A stretch of DNA of 64,000 nucleotides from Candidatus Heimdallarchaeota archaeon (GCA_019057815.1 JAHLWR010000001.1:148001-212000); one strand, 5' to 3'. Positions 25,615 to 35,494 are shown, numbered from the stretch's first letter. Numbers and translations: made by a program. Notes: a model not told the origin generated them from the sequence alone.

Positions 25615-25881
25615 TTAAACGCTAGTTGGTATAGTTTCTGATCTGAAGTACTTTTCTTTGTTAATAATTATTTCATTAAGATCGGATAAAATAACTTTTT
25701 TTCCATTTTCATCTAAAAGCACAGCTCTATATTTCCATAGTTTACCAGGAATATCAGATTCATTTACACAATGAGCTAAAAAGTATTCCAAATCGTCTCT
25801 GGTAGAGATTTTATAATTGGCTAAACCGACAATTTTATTCTTAATTTTATGTTCAATCTCGAAAATTAATTCCCATGACAT
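25615..25881 (-). CDS. Small soluble protein of unknown function
   Basis: The 88-residue protein (MSWELIFEIEHK...) has no signal peptide or membrane segment and no recognised domain. It contains mixed strands and helices (GKLWKYRAVLLDENGKKVILS). It starts 2 bp after the stop of the membrane-protein gene at 25884-26285, so the two form an operon and may work as a membrane protein and its soluble partner. Confidence 0.55.
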   Translation of the reverse strand: MSWELIFEIEHKIKNKIVGLANYKISTRDDLEYFLAHCVNESDIPGKLWKYRAVLLDENGKKVILSDLNEIIINKEKYFRSETIPTSV

Positions 25882-25883
25882 AG

Positions 25884-26285
25884 TTAGTTAATACCCCCTA
25901 AAATTGTTAATCCATCCTTATCCTTATTCTCTTCAAATCTAATGTCCTCACGTAGTTCTATCTCTTGGAAATTCCTGTAGTGGAAAGATTCCAATCTTTC
26001 AGTGGAAAAAACCCTATAAGAATTAATATTGCAGTAAAGCAAATCAACTATTTTTGGAAGAATGTTCTTGGTAATTACAGGAATAAGGATAGTGATAATG
26101 AAAGAGTAGAGAAAGATTAAGAGAGTTAAGAAAACGATGAAGATTCTAAAAACAAGGGTATAAGAAGAATCAGTAAAGGAAAGAACGGAAGCAATAATAG
26201 AAAGAATAGTGAAAAAGGTAAAAAGAACCTTTTCTAGAAAACTAAAAGTTCTTGAAGATTGACGTTCTAAGAGTTCTTCCATCAT
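25884..26285 (-). CDS. Small two-helix membrane protein
   Basis: The 133-residue protein has a short charged N-terminus, two hydrophobic segments (about residues 18-40 and 44-73) and a soluble C-terminal half with REDIRFEENKDKDG. No family is recognised. It is the first gene of a two-gene leftward operon with the 88-residue protein. It diverges from the beta-helix/Ig gene at 26476, across a gap of 190 bp. Confidence 0.55.
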   Translation of the reverse strand: MMEELLERQSSRTFSFLEKVLFTFFTILSIIASVLSFTDSSYTLVFRIFIVFLTLLIFLYSFIITILIPVITKNILPKIVDLLYCNINSYRVFSTERLESFHYRNFQEIELREDIRFEENKDKDGLTILGGIN

Positions 26286-26378
26286 AAGAGATTCTAACCC
26301 TTGAGTAATTTTTTTTAGATTTTTTGAAGATAGGAAGATATCAGAACGGAAGGGTTTAACCTATTATTCTCAAATTGG

Positions 26379-26386
26379 TTTATAAA
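26379..26386 (+). promoter_or_regulatory. TATA-like box upstream of the beta-helix/Ig gene
   Basis: TTTATAAA lies 90 bp before the ATG at 26476. A second AT-rich element (ATATATATT, about 26438-26446) lies about 30 bp before the ATG and would give a nearly leaderless mRNA. The first resembles the box at 59687 exactly. Confidence 0.4.
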
Positions 26387-26475
26387 CGCGAAAAAGATTC
26401 TAGTTAGGATTATTATCAGAAGAATCCGTTGCACAAGATATATATTCGATAAAGAGTTTAATTAATTGTGTTTTA

Positions 26476-27711
26476 ATGAAAAAGAAAACAACATTATTGT
26501 TATTTCTACTAATATTGTCAATCTACGCATCGAACATCAATGTACAAATAACTGCTGAAGAGAATAATTTTAGACCTACTTCGTTAGAGTTGACACCTCA
26601 TGATCCTATTTCTATTACTTCTAACAGTGGTTTCGAAGTGTTTCCTGGATCTGGAACGGAAGAAGATCCTTATCTTATTGAAGGTTACAACATTACAACA
26701 ACAAATTATCGTAGTATTCATATTATTGATACAACGAAATATTTTACTATTCGTAACTGCTATGTTGACGCAACATGGTATGGAATTAATATCTATAATG
26801 TAGCTGAAGGAACATGCTCAATTATAAATAATACTTGTATTAATAATTGCGAGAATGGTTTCTTAATACATTATTCTCCTGGTTCTACTCTTATTAATAA
26901 CACCTGCAATAACCATAGTGAGAATGGTATTTATCTGTATTCTTCTGATGGTTCTACTCTAATCAATAACATTTTCAAAAACAATAACTGGGATGCTATC
27001 GCGCTTTCCTCTTCTGATTTTTGTGTCGTTACTTACAATCTTCTACAATCAAATGAAGAACATGGAGTATACTTAAGATTAGGTTCTGATAATAATCTTA
27101 TTCACCATAATACCTTTGTAGACAATAACCTAGGGGGAACTTCTCAAGCATGTGATGATTGTACTAACAACCTTTGGTATGACTCTGCAACACTTGAAGG
27201 TAACTATTGGTCAGATTGGTCAGGGATAGGTTCTTATTCTATTGATGGTGAAGCTGATTCTTTTGATCTTTATCCTCTCGATGAACCTACTGTATATCTT
27301 AGCCCTCCTGTTATTACTAATGTTATTCATTATCCCTCTACTCCTACAGAACTAGATACTATTAGTATTAATGCTACAGTCACTGATGATTCAGGTATTT
27401 ATAGTGTTACACTCCATTACAGGATTAATGATGGATTATGGCAGACAATCAGCATGACACTTGTGAGTGGTGATCTTTATTTTGTAACTATCGGTTTTTT
27501 TGCAGTTGGTGACACCATCGAATATTACTTTAGTGCTATAGATAATTCTGTTAACCACAATTTAGCCTTCAATGACAACTCTGGTTTCTATTACTCATTT
27601 ACTATTTCTGAGGTTGTACCAGAATTTCAAACGCTCTCTCCTCTTCTCCCCACGTTAACTTTTCTATTCTTGGTCTTTGGTTTAGTGGTGCTACAACGAA
27701 GAAAGAAATAG
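26476..27711 (+). CDS. NosD-like beta-helix surface protein with a C-terminal Ig-like domain
   Basis: This 411-residue protein has a signal peptide (LLLFLLILSIYASNI). The family start follows (ISITSNSGF, GTEEDPYLIEGYNITT), then a short beta-helix of about six NNTC coils and the GNYWSDWSGIGSYSIDG closure. From about residue 275 there is an Ig-like unit (ITNVIHYPSTPTELDTISIN, then DDSGIYSVTLHYR and IEYYFSAIDNS) of the same type that is repeated many times in the 2071-residue protein at 37845. It ends with a VPEF stem, one membrane segment and RRKK, so it is anchored outside the cell. The shared Ig unit links this protein to the giant operon. Confidence 0.82.
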   Translation: MKKKTTLLLFLLILSIYASNINVQITAEENNFRPTSLELTPHDPISITSNSGFEVFPGSGTEEDPYLIEGYNITTTNYRSIHIIDTTKYFTIRNCYVDATWYGINIYNVAEGTCSIINNTCINNCENGFLIHYSPGSTLINNTCNNHSENGIYLYSSDGSTLINNIFKNNNWDAIALSSSDFCVVTYNLLQSNEEHGVYLRLGSDNNLIHHNTFVDNNLGGTSQACDDCTNNLWYDSATLEGNYWSDWSGIGSYSIDGEADSFDLYPLDEPTVYLSPPVITNVIHYPSTPTELDTISINATVTDDSGIYSVTLHYRINDGLWQTISMTLVSGDLYFVTIGFFAVGDTIEYYFSAIDNSVNHNLAFNDNSGFYYSFTISEVVPEFQTLSPLLPTLTFLFLVFGLVVLQRRKK

Positions 27712-27823
27712 CTTTTTTTCCTTCCCTTTGTTCTTTCTTTCTTTTTTTTCAATAATATTCCCCATTCTACACCATTTCTTTAAGCAGAAGAGTTTCTATC
27801 TTTGTTATTTATCTATAGTTGGA

Positions 27824-28918
27824 TTAATTATCTATTTCCTCTGGAAGACATTCATTATCCTGAAGATACTCAAAAACTAACCTATCGATTAAAGCTAAAT
27901 ATGTATAACTTTCGCTCCCAACTGCACGAACAATCATCATAATCGTCATGATCTCTGATATCTTTTGCATAAATTCTTTGGCAAATGAAAGAAAAATATG
28001 TGGTGTATTTAGTATTTTTTCAAATTCCTCTTTTCCTTTACTGATTTCTTTGTCGATTTCAGGAAAATCTGGGAATTTTTGTTTAAAGTCTTCTATAGAT
28101 AGTAATGGTTCTCTATGAGCAACTCTATTTCGAACAATTTTAAAAGTTTCAAAAGCTTCTTTTCTCTTTTTCCAGTGTGGAATAGAATTGATTCTTTGAT
28201 TAACAATGTTGAGTAGTGTTTTTTCCTTTTTGTTATTTGAAAGACTAAGAATGACTAAAATTGATTCTACAGATTTTATTGGATTTCTCGCTTCTCTTAA
28301 CTGATCATAGATATCAAAAAGATCCTCTGGGTTACTACAGCATATTAGAGTTTGAAATAGAGACATACAATAAACATCCATATATGTATATAAAGAAAGA
28401 ACAAAACAGGCTATGAGACGAGATAAAACATTTAATTTTAACTTATCAGTATTTTCATTATTGGTTTCCTTTTTTGTACTGCTATTATCGTCAATTTTAG
28501 GTTTTGTTATATTATTGTTATCTTTTATATTAACTGATGATAGTTCTTGATATAAATCAACTACTTCTTTGCTGTTTGAATTTATTGTTTTAATTCTATT
28601 TTTTATATCAGTAAAAATCTTCTTAGCCTTATCTGTTTGTTCAGGGGTAAGTGTTTCCAATGTTAATATCTTTTTCTCTTCAGATTCCAAATACTCGATA
28701 GAAACAATTTTTTCCTGCATAGCTTGAACATCTTCCATCAAAGCAGACATTGAAGCTTGAAAAAGTTCAACAAATAATATATTAGAATTTTCCTCAAAAA
28801 CAATTCCATCTTCTGTACAAAAAATATAATTATCTCCCCCGCTCTCTTTCAATACAACATCAATATCATCCATAATAATTTTACATCGTTTTTTCCACAA
28901 TTCTGCGAATGAAGTCAC
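27824..28918 (-). CDS. Alpha-helical protein with a HEPN-type Rx4H motif
   Basis: The 364-residue protein starts at GTG (28918), as no ATG occurs until codon 16. It is helical throughout, with a low-complexity Asn/Asp/Lys linker at about 145-165. The C-terminal half contains FKIVRNRVAHREPLL. R-N-R-V-A-H fits the Rx4-6H catalytic signature of HEPN ribonucleases, and the surrounding helical segments are compatible with that fold. HEPN proteins are frequent toxins and antiviral RNases. No nucleotidyltransferase antitoxin partner is adjacent; the neighbours are divergent or convergent surface-protein genes. The HEPN call rests on the motif and helical context only. Confidence 0.55.
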   Translation of the reverse strand: MTSFAELWKKRCKIIMDDIDVVLKESGGDNYIFCTEDGIVFEENSNILFVELFQASMSALMEDVQAMQEKIVSIEYLESEEKKILTLETLTPEQTDKAKKIFTDIKNRIKTINSNSKEVVDLYQELSSVNIKDNNNITKPKIDDNSSTKKETNNENTDKLKLNVLSRLIACFVLSLYTYMDVYCMSLFQTLICCSNPEDLFDIYDQLREARNPIKSVESILVILSLSNNKKEKTLLNIVNQRINSIPHWKKRKEAFETFKIVRNRVAHREPLLSIEDFKQKFPDFPEIDKEISKGKEEFEKILNTPHIFLSFAKEFMQKISEIMTIMMIVRAVGSESYTYLALIDRLVFEYLQDNECLPEEIDN

Positions 28919-29006
28919 AAATATACAAGGATAATGATTATCAAAAAGGTTGTGTTCAATAAATCATCTAAGAATATTCTTTCCATCTTTAAATATGAGA
29001 CAATAG

Positions 29007-29016
29007 ATATATAAAT
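29007..29016 (+). promoter_or_regulatory. TATA-like box for the beta-helix gene at 29091
   Basis: ATATATAAAT lies 75 bp upstream of the ATG and would place a transcript start near 29040, leaving a leader with the AAGGTGAAAA ribosome-binding site at 29080. Confidence 0.4.
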
Positions 29017-29090
29017 TGATAAAAATACTACACTTGCCTATCTTCTTATCAAACCCATCCGTCAAAGTGTAAGAATAACAAGGTGAAAAA

Positions 29091-30659
29091 ATGAAGAAAA
29101 TTTCAAACTATTCAATAAGAACAACAATAGGATTAATAGTAACAGCAGTGTTGATACTGAATCTTGGTCAAGGAATAACTAAAGGAATACAAACAATAGA
29201 AAAAAGTGAAAAGGATCTGTTACTGTCCTCATTAATCCCACATGACTTTATAACTATTATTTCTGATAGTGGTTTTTTGGCTTATCTCGGTTCAGGAACT
29301 GTTGAGGACCCTTATGTTATTGAAGGATTTAATATTACAACAACTTATGACACTGGTATTTATATTAGTGATACAACGAAATATTTCATTATTCGTAACT
29401 GTTATGTTGACGCAGAAGGTTATGGCATTTATATCAGTAGTGTAGCAGATGGAACAGCAACTATTGCTAACAACACTTGCAACAATAACCTCTATATAGG
29501 CATCACGCTTGGAGGTTCTGGTAGTTCTACAGTTATCAATAACACTTGCAGAAATAACAACTATGGCATCTATCTTTCGAATTCTGATAGTTCTACAGTT
29601 ATCAATAACACTTGTAGCAACAATAATGAATATGGCATCTATCTTGACTATTCTGGTTCTTCTACGGTTGTAAACAACACTTGCAACAATATCGACTTTA
29701 GTATCTATCTTAGGTATTCTAGTAGTTCTACTGTAGCTAACAACACTTGTAGCAACAATAACGTCTATGGCATCTTTCTTAGGTATTCTGATGATTCTAC
29801 TGTTGCTAACAACATGTGCAACAACAACAACTACATAGGTATCTTTCTTGAGGATTCTGGTTCTTCTACTGTTGTTAACAACACTTGTAGCAATAACAAC
29901 TATGGCATCTTTCTTAGTGGTTCTGATAGTTTGACTGTTGTAGACAACACTTTTACTAACTGTGGTTTATATACAATCGGAGGATCCATTGATACTTACC
30001 TATCACATACTGTCGAGAACAATTGGGTGAACGGAAAAAAATTAGGTTACTACACTAATCTTGAATCTACGATAATTGGTGAACCAGTTTATGGGCAATT
30101 AATATTAGTCAATTGTACTAATGTTACAGTACGTGACCAAATATTGAATAAGGCTTCAGTTGGTCTATCTCTCCACTACTGCACATATTCAATTATCAAT
30201 AATAACACTTGCAGCAATAACTACTACAGAGGTATCTATCTTGGCACTTCTACTTTTTTTGTCGTTACTTATAATCTTCTACAAGAAAATGGAGGTTATG
30301 GAATATATTTAGTCTTTTCTGATAATAATCTTATTCATCATAATAACTTTGTAGACAATAATCTAGGAGAAACTTCACAAGCGTATGATAGTGAACCAAC
30401 TAATACTTGGTATGATACTGAAACACTTGAAGGTAACTATTGGTCAGACTGGTCAGGAACAGGTAATTATACAATTGATGGCTCTGCAGATTCAATCGAT
30501 TTATACCCATTCGATGAACCTGTTGGATCTACTACAACTGAACACACTTCAGTTGAATCTACTACAGATGAAAATCCATTAAGTTTTACATTTACTCTCC
30601 TAATGGTAGTAGTTACCTTAATGCTTACAAGAATAATCTCAAAAAAAGCAAAGAAATAA
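29091..30659 (+). CDS. NosD-like beta-helix surface protein
   Basis: The 522-residue protein has a signal segment (TIGLIVTAVLILNLG), the family N-terminal motif (GSGTVEDPYVIEGFNITT, KYFIIRNCYVDA) and about ten coils of SSTVxNNTCxNNNxYGIxL. A NNWVNGKKLGYYTNL segment shared with the 827-residue protein follows, and further coils lead to GNYWSDWSGTGNYTIDG. A Thr/Glu-rich stem, one membrane segment and a IISKKAKK tail end it. That tail is nearly the same as the remnant at 4338. It is presumably a cell-surface protein. No catalytic residues for lyase or epimerase activity can be picked out. It converges on the beta-helix gene at 30877. Confidence 0.85.
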   Translation: MKKISNYSIRTTIGLIVTAVLILNLGQGITKGIQTIEKSEKDLLLSSLIPHDFITIISDSGFLAYLGSGTVEDPYVIEGFNITTTYDTGIYISDTTKYFIIRNCYVDAEGYGIYISSVADGTATIANNTCNNNLYIGITLGGSGSSTVINNTCRNNNYGIYLSNSDSSTVINNTCSNNNEYGIYLDYSGSSTVVNNTCNNIDFSIYLRYSSSSTVANNTCSNNNVYGIFLRYSDDSTVANNMCNNNNYIGIFLEDSGSSTVVNNTCSNNNYGIFLSGSDSLTVVDNTFTNCGLYTIGGSIDTYLSHTVENNWVNGKKLGYYTNLESTIIGEPVYGQLILVNCTNVTVRDQILNKASVGLSLHYCTYSIINNNTCSNNYYRGIYLGTSTFFVVTYNLLQENGGYGIYLVFSDNNLIHHNNFVDNNLGETSQAYDSEPTNTWYDTETLEGNYWSDWSGTGNYTIDGSADSIDLYPFDEPVGSTTTEHTSVESTTDENPLSFTFTLLMVVVTLMLTRIISKKAKK

Positions 30660-30876
30660 TATAACAGTTGCCAGAAACAGCATGGAAACGAAGTAATAAC
30701 AGGAACAAAACCTTCAACACTTCCTTTTTTTGATTTTTTAAAGATAGAGAGATATTGGTCGTGTTAGGATACCCTATAATCTTTTGGGGACAAAATTGTT
30801 GTAGCATTGTTTTAACACTAATCTATTTGGAATGGAAAAGAGGGGGAAAAAGAAGAAAAAAAACTTTCATTTATAA

Positions 30877-32766
30877 TTATAGTTTTGTTGTTTTCTTCCT
30901 CATTCTAACGCTACTCCTTAATGAAACTATACAAGCGAGGATAATAACACTCACGATAAATACTGAGGATAAAGGAGTTGAAGCAGTAGGGATGTCAGTT
31001 AGAGGATGACGATCGGTAGAGTTAGCTATTCCATCAATCAGGTAATCTCCTTTTTCATAGTCTGACCAGTAGTTGCCTTTGCGTTTAAGATACCAGCTAT
31101 TGTCCACTCCGGCATCATAAGCTTGACTAGTACCTTCAGGGTTGTTGTTGATGAAAGCATTGTGGTGAATAAGATTATTAGAGGATGCAGCGTAGAGGTA
31201 GACTCCATATTGCTCATTTTCTTCAAAGAGATTATAAGTGAGAATATTAGAGTCAGAATCCCTCAGAAGAATTCCGTAGTTGTTATTTTTGTAAGAGTTG
31301 TTAGTAAGTGTGGTAGAAAGAGTATGGTCTAGATAAGTCCCCCAGACATTTTCAGCAAAGAGAGAGTTTTCGACTCTGCAAGATTCACTATAAGCTAAGA
31401 ATATCCCAGTAGTAACATCAGTGAAGTTTTGATTACTCACAGTTATATTCTTACACTTAATAAAAAAGAGCTGACCATAGACTGAGGCGTTAAACGAACG
31501 ATCATTAAGTTCAGTAAAGTAACCTACAAGGCGATCATTGACCCAGTTACTGTCTTTAGTAAATCTTTGAGAAAGATAACCTTGCCATGAATTATCCCAG
31601 ACAGCTATCCCTCCTTTGATCAAGGTATTATTGGTAAGGGTTGTAGACCCACTGTTATAAATAACAATACTTCGATTGTTATTATAAAAACTATTATTAA
31701 CAACGGGGATAACACCCGAATTATCCAAAACAAGTCCTTGGTCATTATCGTTACATGTGTTGTTAGTTACAGTTGAATAACTTGATTGTAGTAGATAGAT
31801 TCCCTTATTGTTTTTATAACAGCGATTGTTGGATAAAATTGAATGATCAGCGTCTTCTAACCATATTCCTAAGTTATTATTAGCACAATAGTTATTTCTG
31901 AGTATAACATTCCCCGGTTGAGTAAGAGCGGGATTCTGTGAATCATATACAATGAGAATGGCACGTTCGTTAAAATTGCAAGTGTTATCAGTTAAAAGAA
32001 CTGAACGTGAATATATCACCTTAATACCGTCTTTATTGTTTGTACATGTGTTATTATTTATTGTTGAAAAGGGAGAATAACGCAATAGTACACTATAAGT
32101 GTTCTTATAGCAAGTATTGTTAGTTATTGTCAAAAAGGGAGATTCACTGGTGTATATCCCATACTCACTTTTAGTTATCTCATTATCTGAAATAACTGAA
32201 GAATCAGAATAAGTCAATTTAATACCTTCAGATTTATTATCAATACACTTATTATTAGAGATTAATGTAAAGGGGGATCTGTCTACCAATATACCCATTT
32301 CATTGTTCAAACAAGTATTATTGGAAATTATAGAAAAACTTGTACGCGATAGCACGATTCCCATTGGGGTGTTGATACAAGTGTTATTGACAATACTAGC
32401 AGTTCCATCAGCAACACTACTAATAGTTATCCCGTTATTTCCAGCCTCAACGTGACAATTACGGATGATGAAAAATTTAGTTGTAAAGGAAATACCTATT
32501 CCTAGATTCTGGACAGTTGTAATATTTAATCCTTCAATAATATAGGGGTTATCAGCTGTTCCATTTCCCTGGAAACCATAAGTTACAAAATCTTCATCAG
32601 AATTAATAGAGATAGGAGAGTGTGGAATTAAAGAATACCTCCCAACCGATGTTTCACTCTGTTCTATATCTGAACTTACAAAGAAGACTATATTTGTAAC
32701 TATAAGCATTGATAAAATGACTAATGTTCCTATTTTCTTGACTATTTTCTCCTTTTTTCTGTTCAT
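30877..32766 (-). CDS. NosD-like beta-helix surface protein in an operon with a C13 peptidase
   Basis: The 629-residue protein has a signal segment (LVILSMLIVTNIVFFVSS), the family start (ISINSDEDF, GTADNPYIIEGLNITT) and around 16 NNTC-type coils, more diverged from each other than in the 827-residue protein. A DSNWVNDRLVGYFTEL segment, GNYWSDYEKGDYLIDG and a C-terminal membrane anchor follow. Its ATG overlaps the stop of a 48-residue gene (ATGA, 32763-32766), which follows the C13 peptidase gene, so the three are cotranscribed. The peptidase might process this protein or its relatives, but that is inferred from the operon alone. Confidence 0.85.
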   Translation of the reverse strand: MNRKKEKIVKKIGTLVILSMLIVTNIVFFVSSDIEQSETSVGRYSLIPHSPISINSDEDFVTYGFQGNGTADNPYIIEGLNITTVQNLGIGISFTTKFFIIRNCHVEAGNNGITISSVADGTASIVNNTCINTPMGIVLSRTSFSIISNNTCLNNEMGILVDRSPFTLISNNKCIDNKSEGIKLTYSDSSVISDNEITKSEYGIYTSESPFLTITNNTCYKNTYSVLLRYSPFSTINNNTCTNNKDGIKVIYSRSVLLTDNTCNFNERAILIVYDSQNPALTQPGNVILRNNYCANNNLGIWLEDADHSILSNNRCYKNNKGIYLLQSSYSTVTNNTCNDNDQGLVLDNSGVIPVVNNSFYNNNRSIVIYNSGSTTLTNNTLIKGGIAVWDNSWQGYLSQRFTKDSNWVNDRLVGYFTELNDRSFNASVYGQLFFIKCKNITVSNQNFTDVTTGIFLAYSESCRVENSLFAENVWGTYLDHTLSTTLTNNSYKNNNYGILLRDSDSNILTYNLFEENEQYGVYLYAASSNNLIHHNAFINNNPEGTSQAYDAGVDNSWYLKRKGNYWSDYEKGDYLIDGIANSTDRHPLTDIPTASTPLSSVFIVSVIILACIVSLRSSVRMRKKTTKL

Positions 32767-32909
32767 TTGAATTCCTCACAGTTTTCGATTAAACTTTGAT
32801 GCAAAAATTCTATTCTTGCGACCCAACTTCTATCTATTTGATAATTGCATGGACATTTTTTAGTTTTATTGTGTGAAACAGATTTTATTTCATCTGAACC
32901 CAAAGTCAT
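32763..32909 (-). CDS. 48-residue protein between the C13 peptidase and beta-helix genes
   Basis: The frame runs MTLGSDEIKSV...KKCPCNYQIDRSW...ENCEEFK. I chose the ATG at 32909 because a GGGTGA ribosome-binding site lies five bases upstream; an earlier ATG at 32921 overlaps the peptidase stop. The stop overlaps the ATG of the beta-helix gene by 4 bp. CPC plus a later Cys could bind a metal. No family is recognised. Tight packing on both sides supports a real gene, perhaps a regulator of the next gene's translation. Confidence 0.45.
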   Translation of the reverse strand: MTLGSDEIKSVSHNKTKKCPCNYQIDRSWVARIEFLHQSLIENCEEFK

Positions 32910-32913
32910 TTTT

Positions 32914-34962
32914 TCACCCATTAATAAAGTAATTTTGATTGTCACCATCGTATTCACAAGGCATAAGGTGTTCCCACCCATGAATGTTAATATAAGTAAT
33001 ACTTATACCCGGGCTTTTTACAATAAGATACCCATATACTTCTGCTAGCTCCTCAAAGCGTGTAATATTTTCAAAGAACCAGATATATTTGCTCTGATTA
33101 ACATCAAGAAGACGGTAATAATATATTCCGCTAGTATTATTTAGAGCGGAAGTTGAGCCATTATATCTGTAACCATTTTCCAATGAATATTCTTCTGGCC
33201 TATTTAGATAAAAATCACTTTGCTTCCATCCATAGTATGATGTCCCATTAATTGTATAAGTATAAATTCTCTCGTAAGGAGGATTGGTATTATAAAAATA
33301 AGAATAGTCTATAAGGAAACTATCTTGATTATTATACATATACTGTATTGCTTCCTTGAAGAGCGTTTCCATAGCAATAGTTGGACTTGCATGGGTGGTG
33401 TGAGTAAGGAATAACTTATCTTTCCATATCTCTGTTACAAGGGTTTTTTGGAAAGGGTAAATAACTACTCCTTCAGCTCCACACCCCGTAGCAACGTAAA
33501 TAGAACTTTTTCTTGGATTATCCATTAGTATTTCTCCTAGTTTTCCTCCATGGCAAGCATGTGTATAAACGAAAATTTTATTGCACTGACTATTTTCTAT
33601 AATATATGATATCTCTGTACCATTTATTATGTCTGGTTCTGAAGGGTGGTAAGAGTTTAAGAGTGAGAGCTCAAAGTTATTACTTTTATTACTTCCATGT
33701 GATATAAGACATATAAAAACCTCGTCATTTGCATCTGCTTTGTTCCAGAGTACATCTTCAAGTGTATTAACTGTATTAACATAAGTTGCAGCACTACAAG
33801 ATAAATTGTTAATATATGTAGTGCTTTCATCTGTTTCTGAAAAATAAGGTAAATACTCAATTTTATTAGTATCGTTAAAAATGGAATCATCAGGACTTTC
33901 ATCTGTTAGAATCTTAAAATTCTCATCAGGTATTCCAAAAGCTTCACGGAAACAGCCATACCATTCAAGAATACGTAAATGTTTATCACTGAAATCAATA
34001 CCTTCATCTTTTTCACCATCTGAATCAAAATCATTTATCCCTAAAAGAATCACATACCTATCCATTGTATCTTGCATAGTGAAATTCATGCATAAGATCC
34101 CTCCTGTTTCAACTTCTACAGGCTGCACTTCGATTGTGAAATTCGGATGAAATGCTCTCAACTCATAATTATGGATTGGGTAGTAGTGGAAATTCCATCC
34201 CAGATAGTACCCATCTTCATTTGTTCTTCTACTATCTTTTAATTTGTCAGTATTTTCCCAACACTCTACAGTTGCGTTTCCTAGAGCATTAGAATTATAT
34301 TTCACAAAACCCTCTATTCTAAGGAGAAAATATTCATACTCCAAGTCAAAATCACAATTGAAATAACCTGGAGATGTAGGACCATCAGCAGTTTTTGTTT
34401 GGTAATCTTGTTTTGATACGCTTAAATTATAAGTATGTGGACCAGCATCATCACCATAGTTAAAAGCGTATTGTCCTGTAACATTGGTGTTGCGATAAGT
34501 TACCATATTACCATCTCTTAAAAACTCAACTCTGGCATTCAGTAAGTGATTAGAATTCTCATCCGTTACAGTTCCATAGATGTAATACTGGTTTTCTCCT
34601 GGAGAGCTTAAAGTGAAATTATAGAACTCAGCTACACGTCTAGGCACTGGACCTACTCCACCTGTTGGTTCAAACCCATATTTAGAGACTTGAAAGGTAT
34701 AAATATAAAAACGCTCAATATTATAGGTAAAATTATATTGCCCTTCTTCATCTGTATATCTTACCTTTACCACATTACCATCCCTTAGGAATTCAACTCT
34801 AGCTCCTTCTGATGGATTATTTGGCTCCTCAAAGACATATCCTTTAATAAGATGTGTATCAGCTCTCACTTCTACACATTGATTCATGAAAACGCTTTCG
34901 ATAATTATTGACATTATAAACATACACAATATCATAGATTTTATTGTTCTTACTTTTCCCAT
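32914..34962 (-). CDS. Secreted clan CD (C13, legumain-like) cysteine peptidase with N-terminal beta-sandwich repeats
   Basis: The ATG at 34962 (682 residues) is preferred over an upstream TTG because AAGGAGC lies nine bases before it. A signal segment (SMILCMFIMSIII) is followed by three carboxypeptidase-regulatory-like beta-sandwich units at about 38-100, 125-200 and 215-295; two contain GARVEFLRDGN or NARVEFLRDGN. The C-terminal peptidase domain shows RYVILLGINDFDSDG, then FICLISHGSN with catalytic His (H422) and FVYTHACHGG with nucleophile Cys (C470). This is the His-Gly...Cys dyad of caspase/legumain-like enzymes. There is no evident C-terminal anchor. It heads a leftward operon with a 48-residue protein and a beta-helix surface protein, suggesting surface-protein processing. 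Confidence 0.85.
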   Translation of the reverse strand: MGKVRTIKSMILCMFIMSIIIESVFMNQCVEVRADTHLIKGYVFEEPNNPSEGARVEFLRDGNVVKVRYTDEEGQYNFTYNIERFYIYTFQVSKYGFEPTGGVGPVPRRVAEFYNFTLSSPGENQYYIYGTVTDENSNHLLNARVEFLRDGNMVTYRNTNVTGQYAFNYGDDAGPHTYNLSVSKQDYQTKTADGPTSPGYFNCDFDLEYEYFLLRIEGFVKYNSNALGNATVECWENTDKLKDSRRTNEDGYYLGWNFHYYPIHNYELRAFHPNFTIEVQPVEVETGGILCMNFTMQDTMDRYVILLGINDFDSDGEKDEGIDFSDKHLRILEWYGCFREAFGIPDENFKILTDESPDDSIFNDTNKIEYLPYFSETDESTTYINNLSCSAATYVNTVNTLEDVLWNKADANDEVFICLISHGSNKSNNFELSLLNSYHPSEPDIINGTEISYIIENSQCNKIFVYTHACHGGKLGEILMDNPRKSSIYVATGCGAEGVVIYPFQKTLVTEIWKDKLFLTHTTHASPTIAMETLFKEAIQYMYNNQDSFLIDYSYFYNTNPPYERIYTYTINGTSYYGWKQSDFYLNRPEEYSLENGYRYNGSTSALNNTSGIYYYRLLDVNQSKYIWFFENITRFEELAEVYGYLIVKSPGISITYINIHGWEHLMPCEYDGDNQNYFING

Positions 34963-35272
34963 TAAGATTAGCTCCTTTTTTGCTTTCAACCCTTTGGGTA
35001 TTGTTCTTTAGGTTAACTCAAATGTTTAAGAAAACATATATCTATTTAAGTAATTCTGTCTAGATTTTCATATCTTCCCAAGAGTTATTAATCATTGATT
35101 ATTTCATTAAATACTATATAAACCAAAAGAAAAAAAGATGAAACTATAATCAATTTTCAATAAATAAATAGTTAAAAAAGTTAAAGTACTAAAGCATTTG
35201 GAAGATAAGAACTATGATAAAAGTGGGTTGATCAACAGAATCAAACAGAAAATCCATTTTATTGGCGGAGTT

Positions 35273-35407
35273 ATGGAATATAATTCGAAAGGGATCGAAG
35301 AGCTAAATGTTATCAATCAGGTAATAGAACAAGGAAAAGTTAAAAAACAATGGTTAAAAATCGAAAAACTGATGAATGACACAAATATGAAACTGAAAAA
35401 AATATGA
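35273..35407 (+). CDS. Possible small basic protein
   Basis: A 44-codon frame from ATG 35273 (MEYNSKGIEELNVINQVIEQ...) follows a GGCGGAG ribosome-binding-like sequence. The frame is open further upstream to a TTG at 35198, which would give 69 residues. The sequence is helical and lysine-rich without any recognised domain. It could be a regulatory peptide or chance coding. The two inverted repeats at 35495-35555 lie just downstream. Confidence 0.3.
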   Translation: MEYNSKGIEELNVINQVIEQGKVKKQWLKIEKLMNDTNMKLKKI

Positions 35408-35494
35408 TAATTTGAAAGAAAAAAAAACAAAAACTGCAATTTAACTGTAATCTAAGAACAACGGTTTATAAATGATTAATTAATATGCTTCACG

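Noticed and set aside
30755-31009. 84-codon frame on the plus strand between two beta-helix genes
   Set aside because: Its second half is antisense to the 30877-32766 gene, and no ribosome-binding site or family feature supports it.
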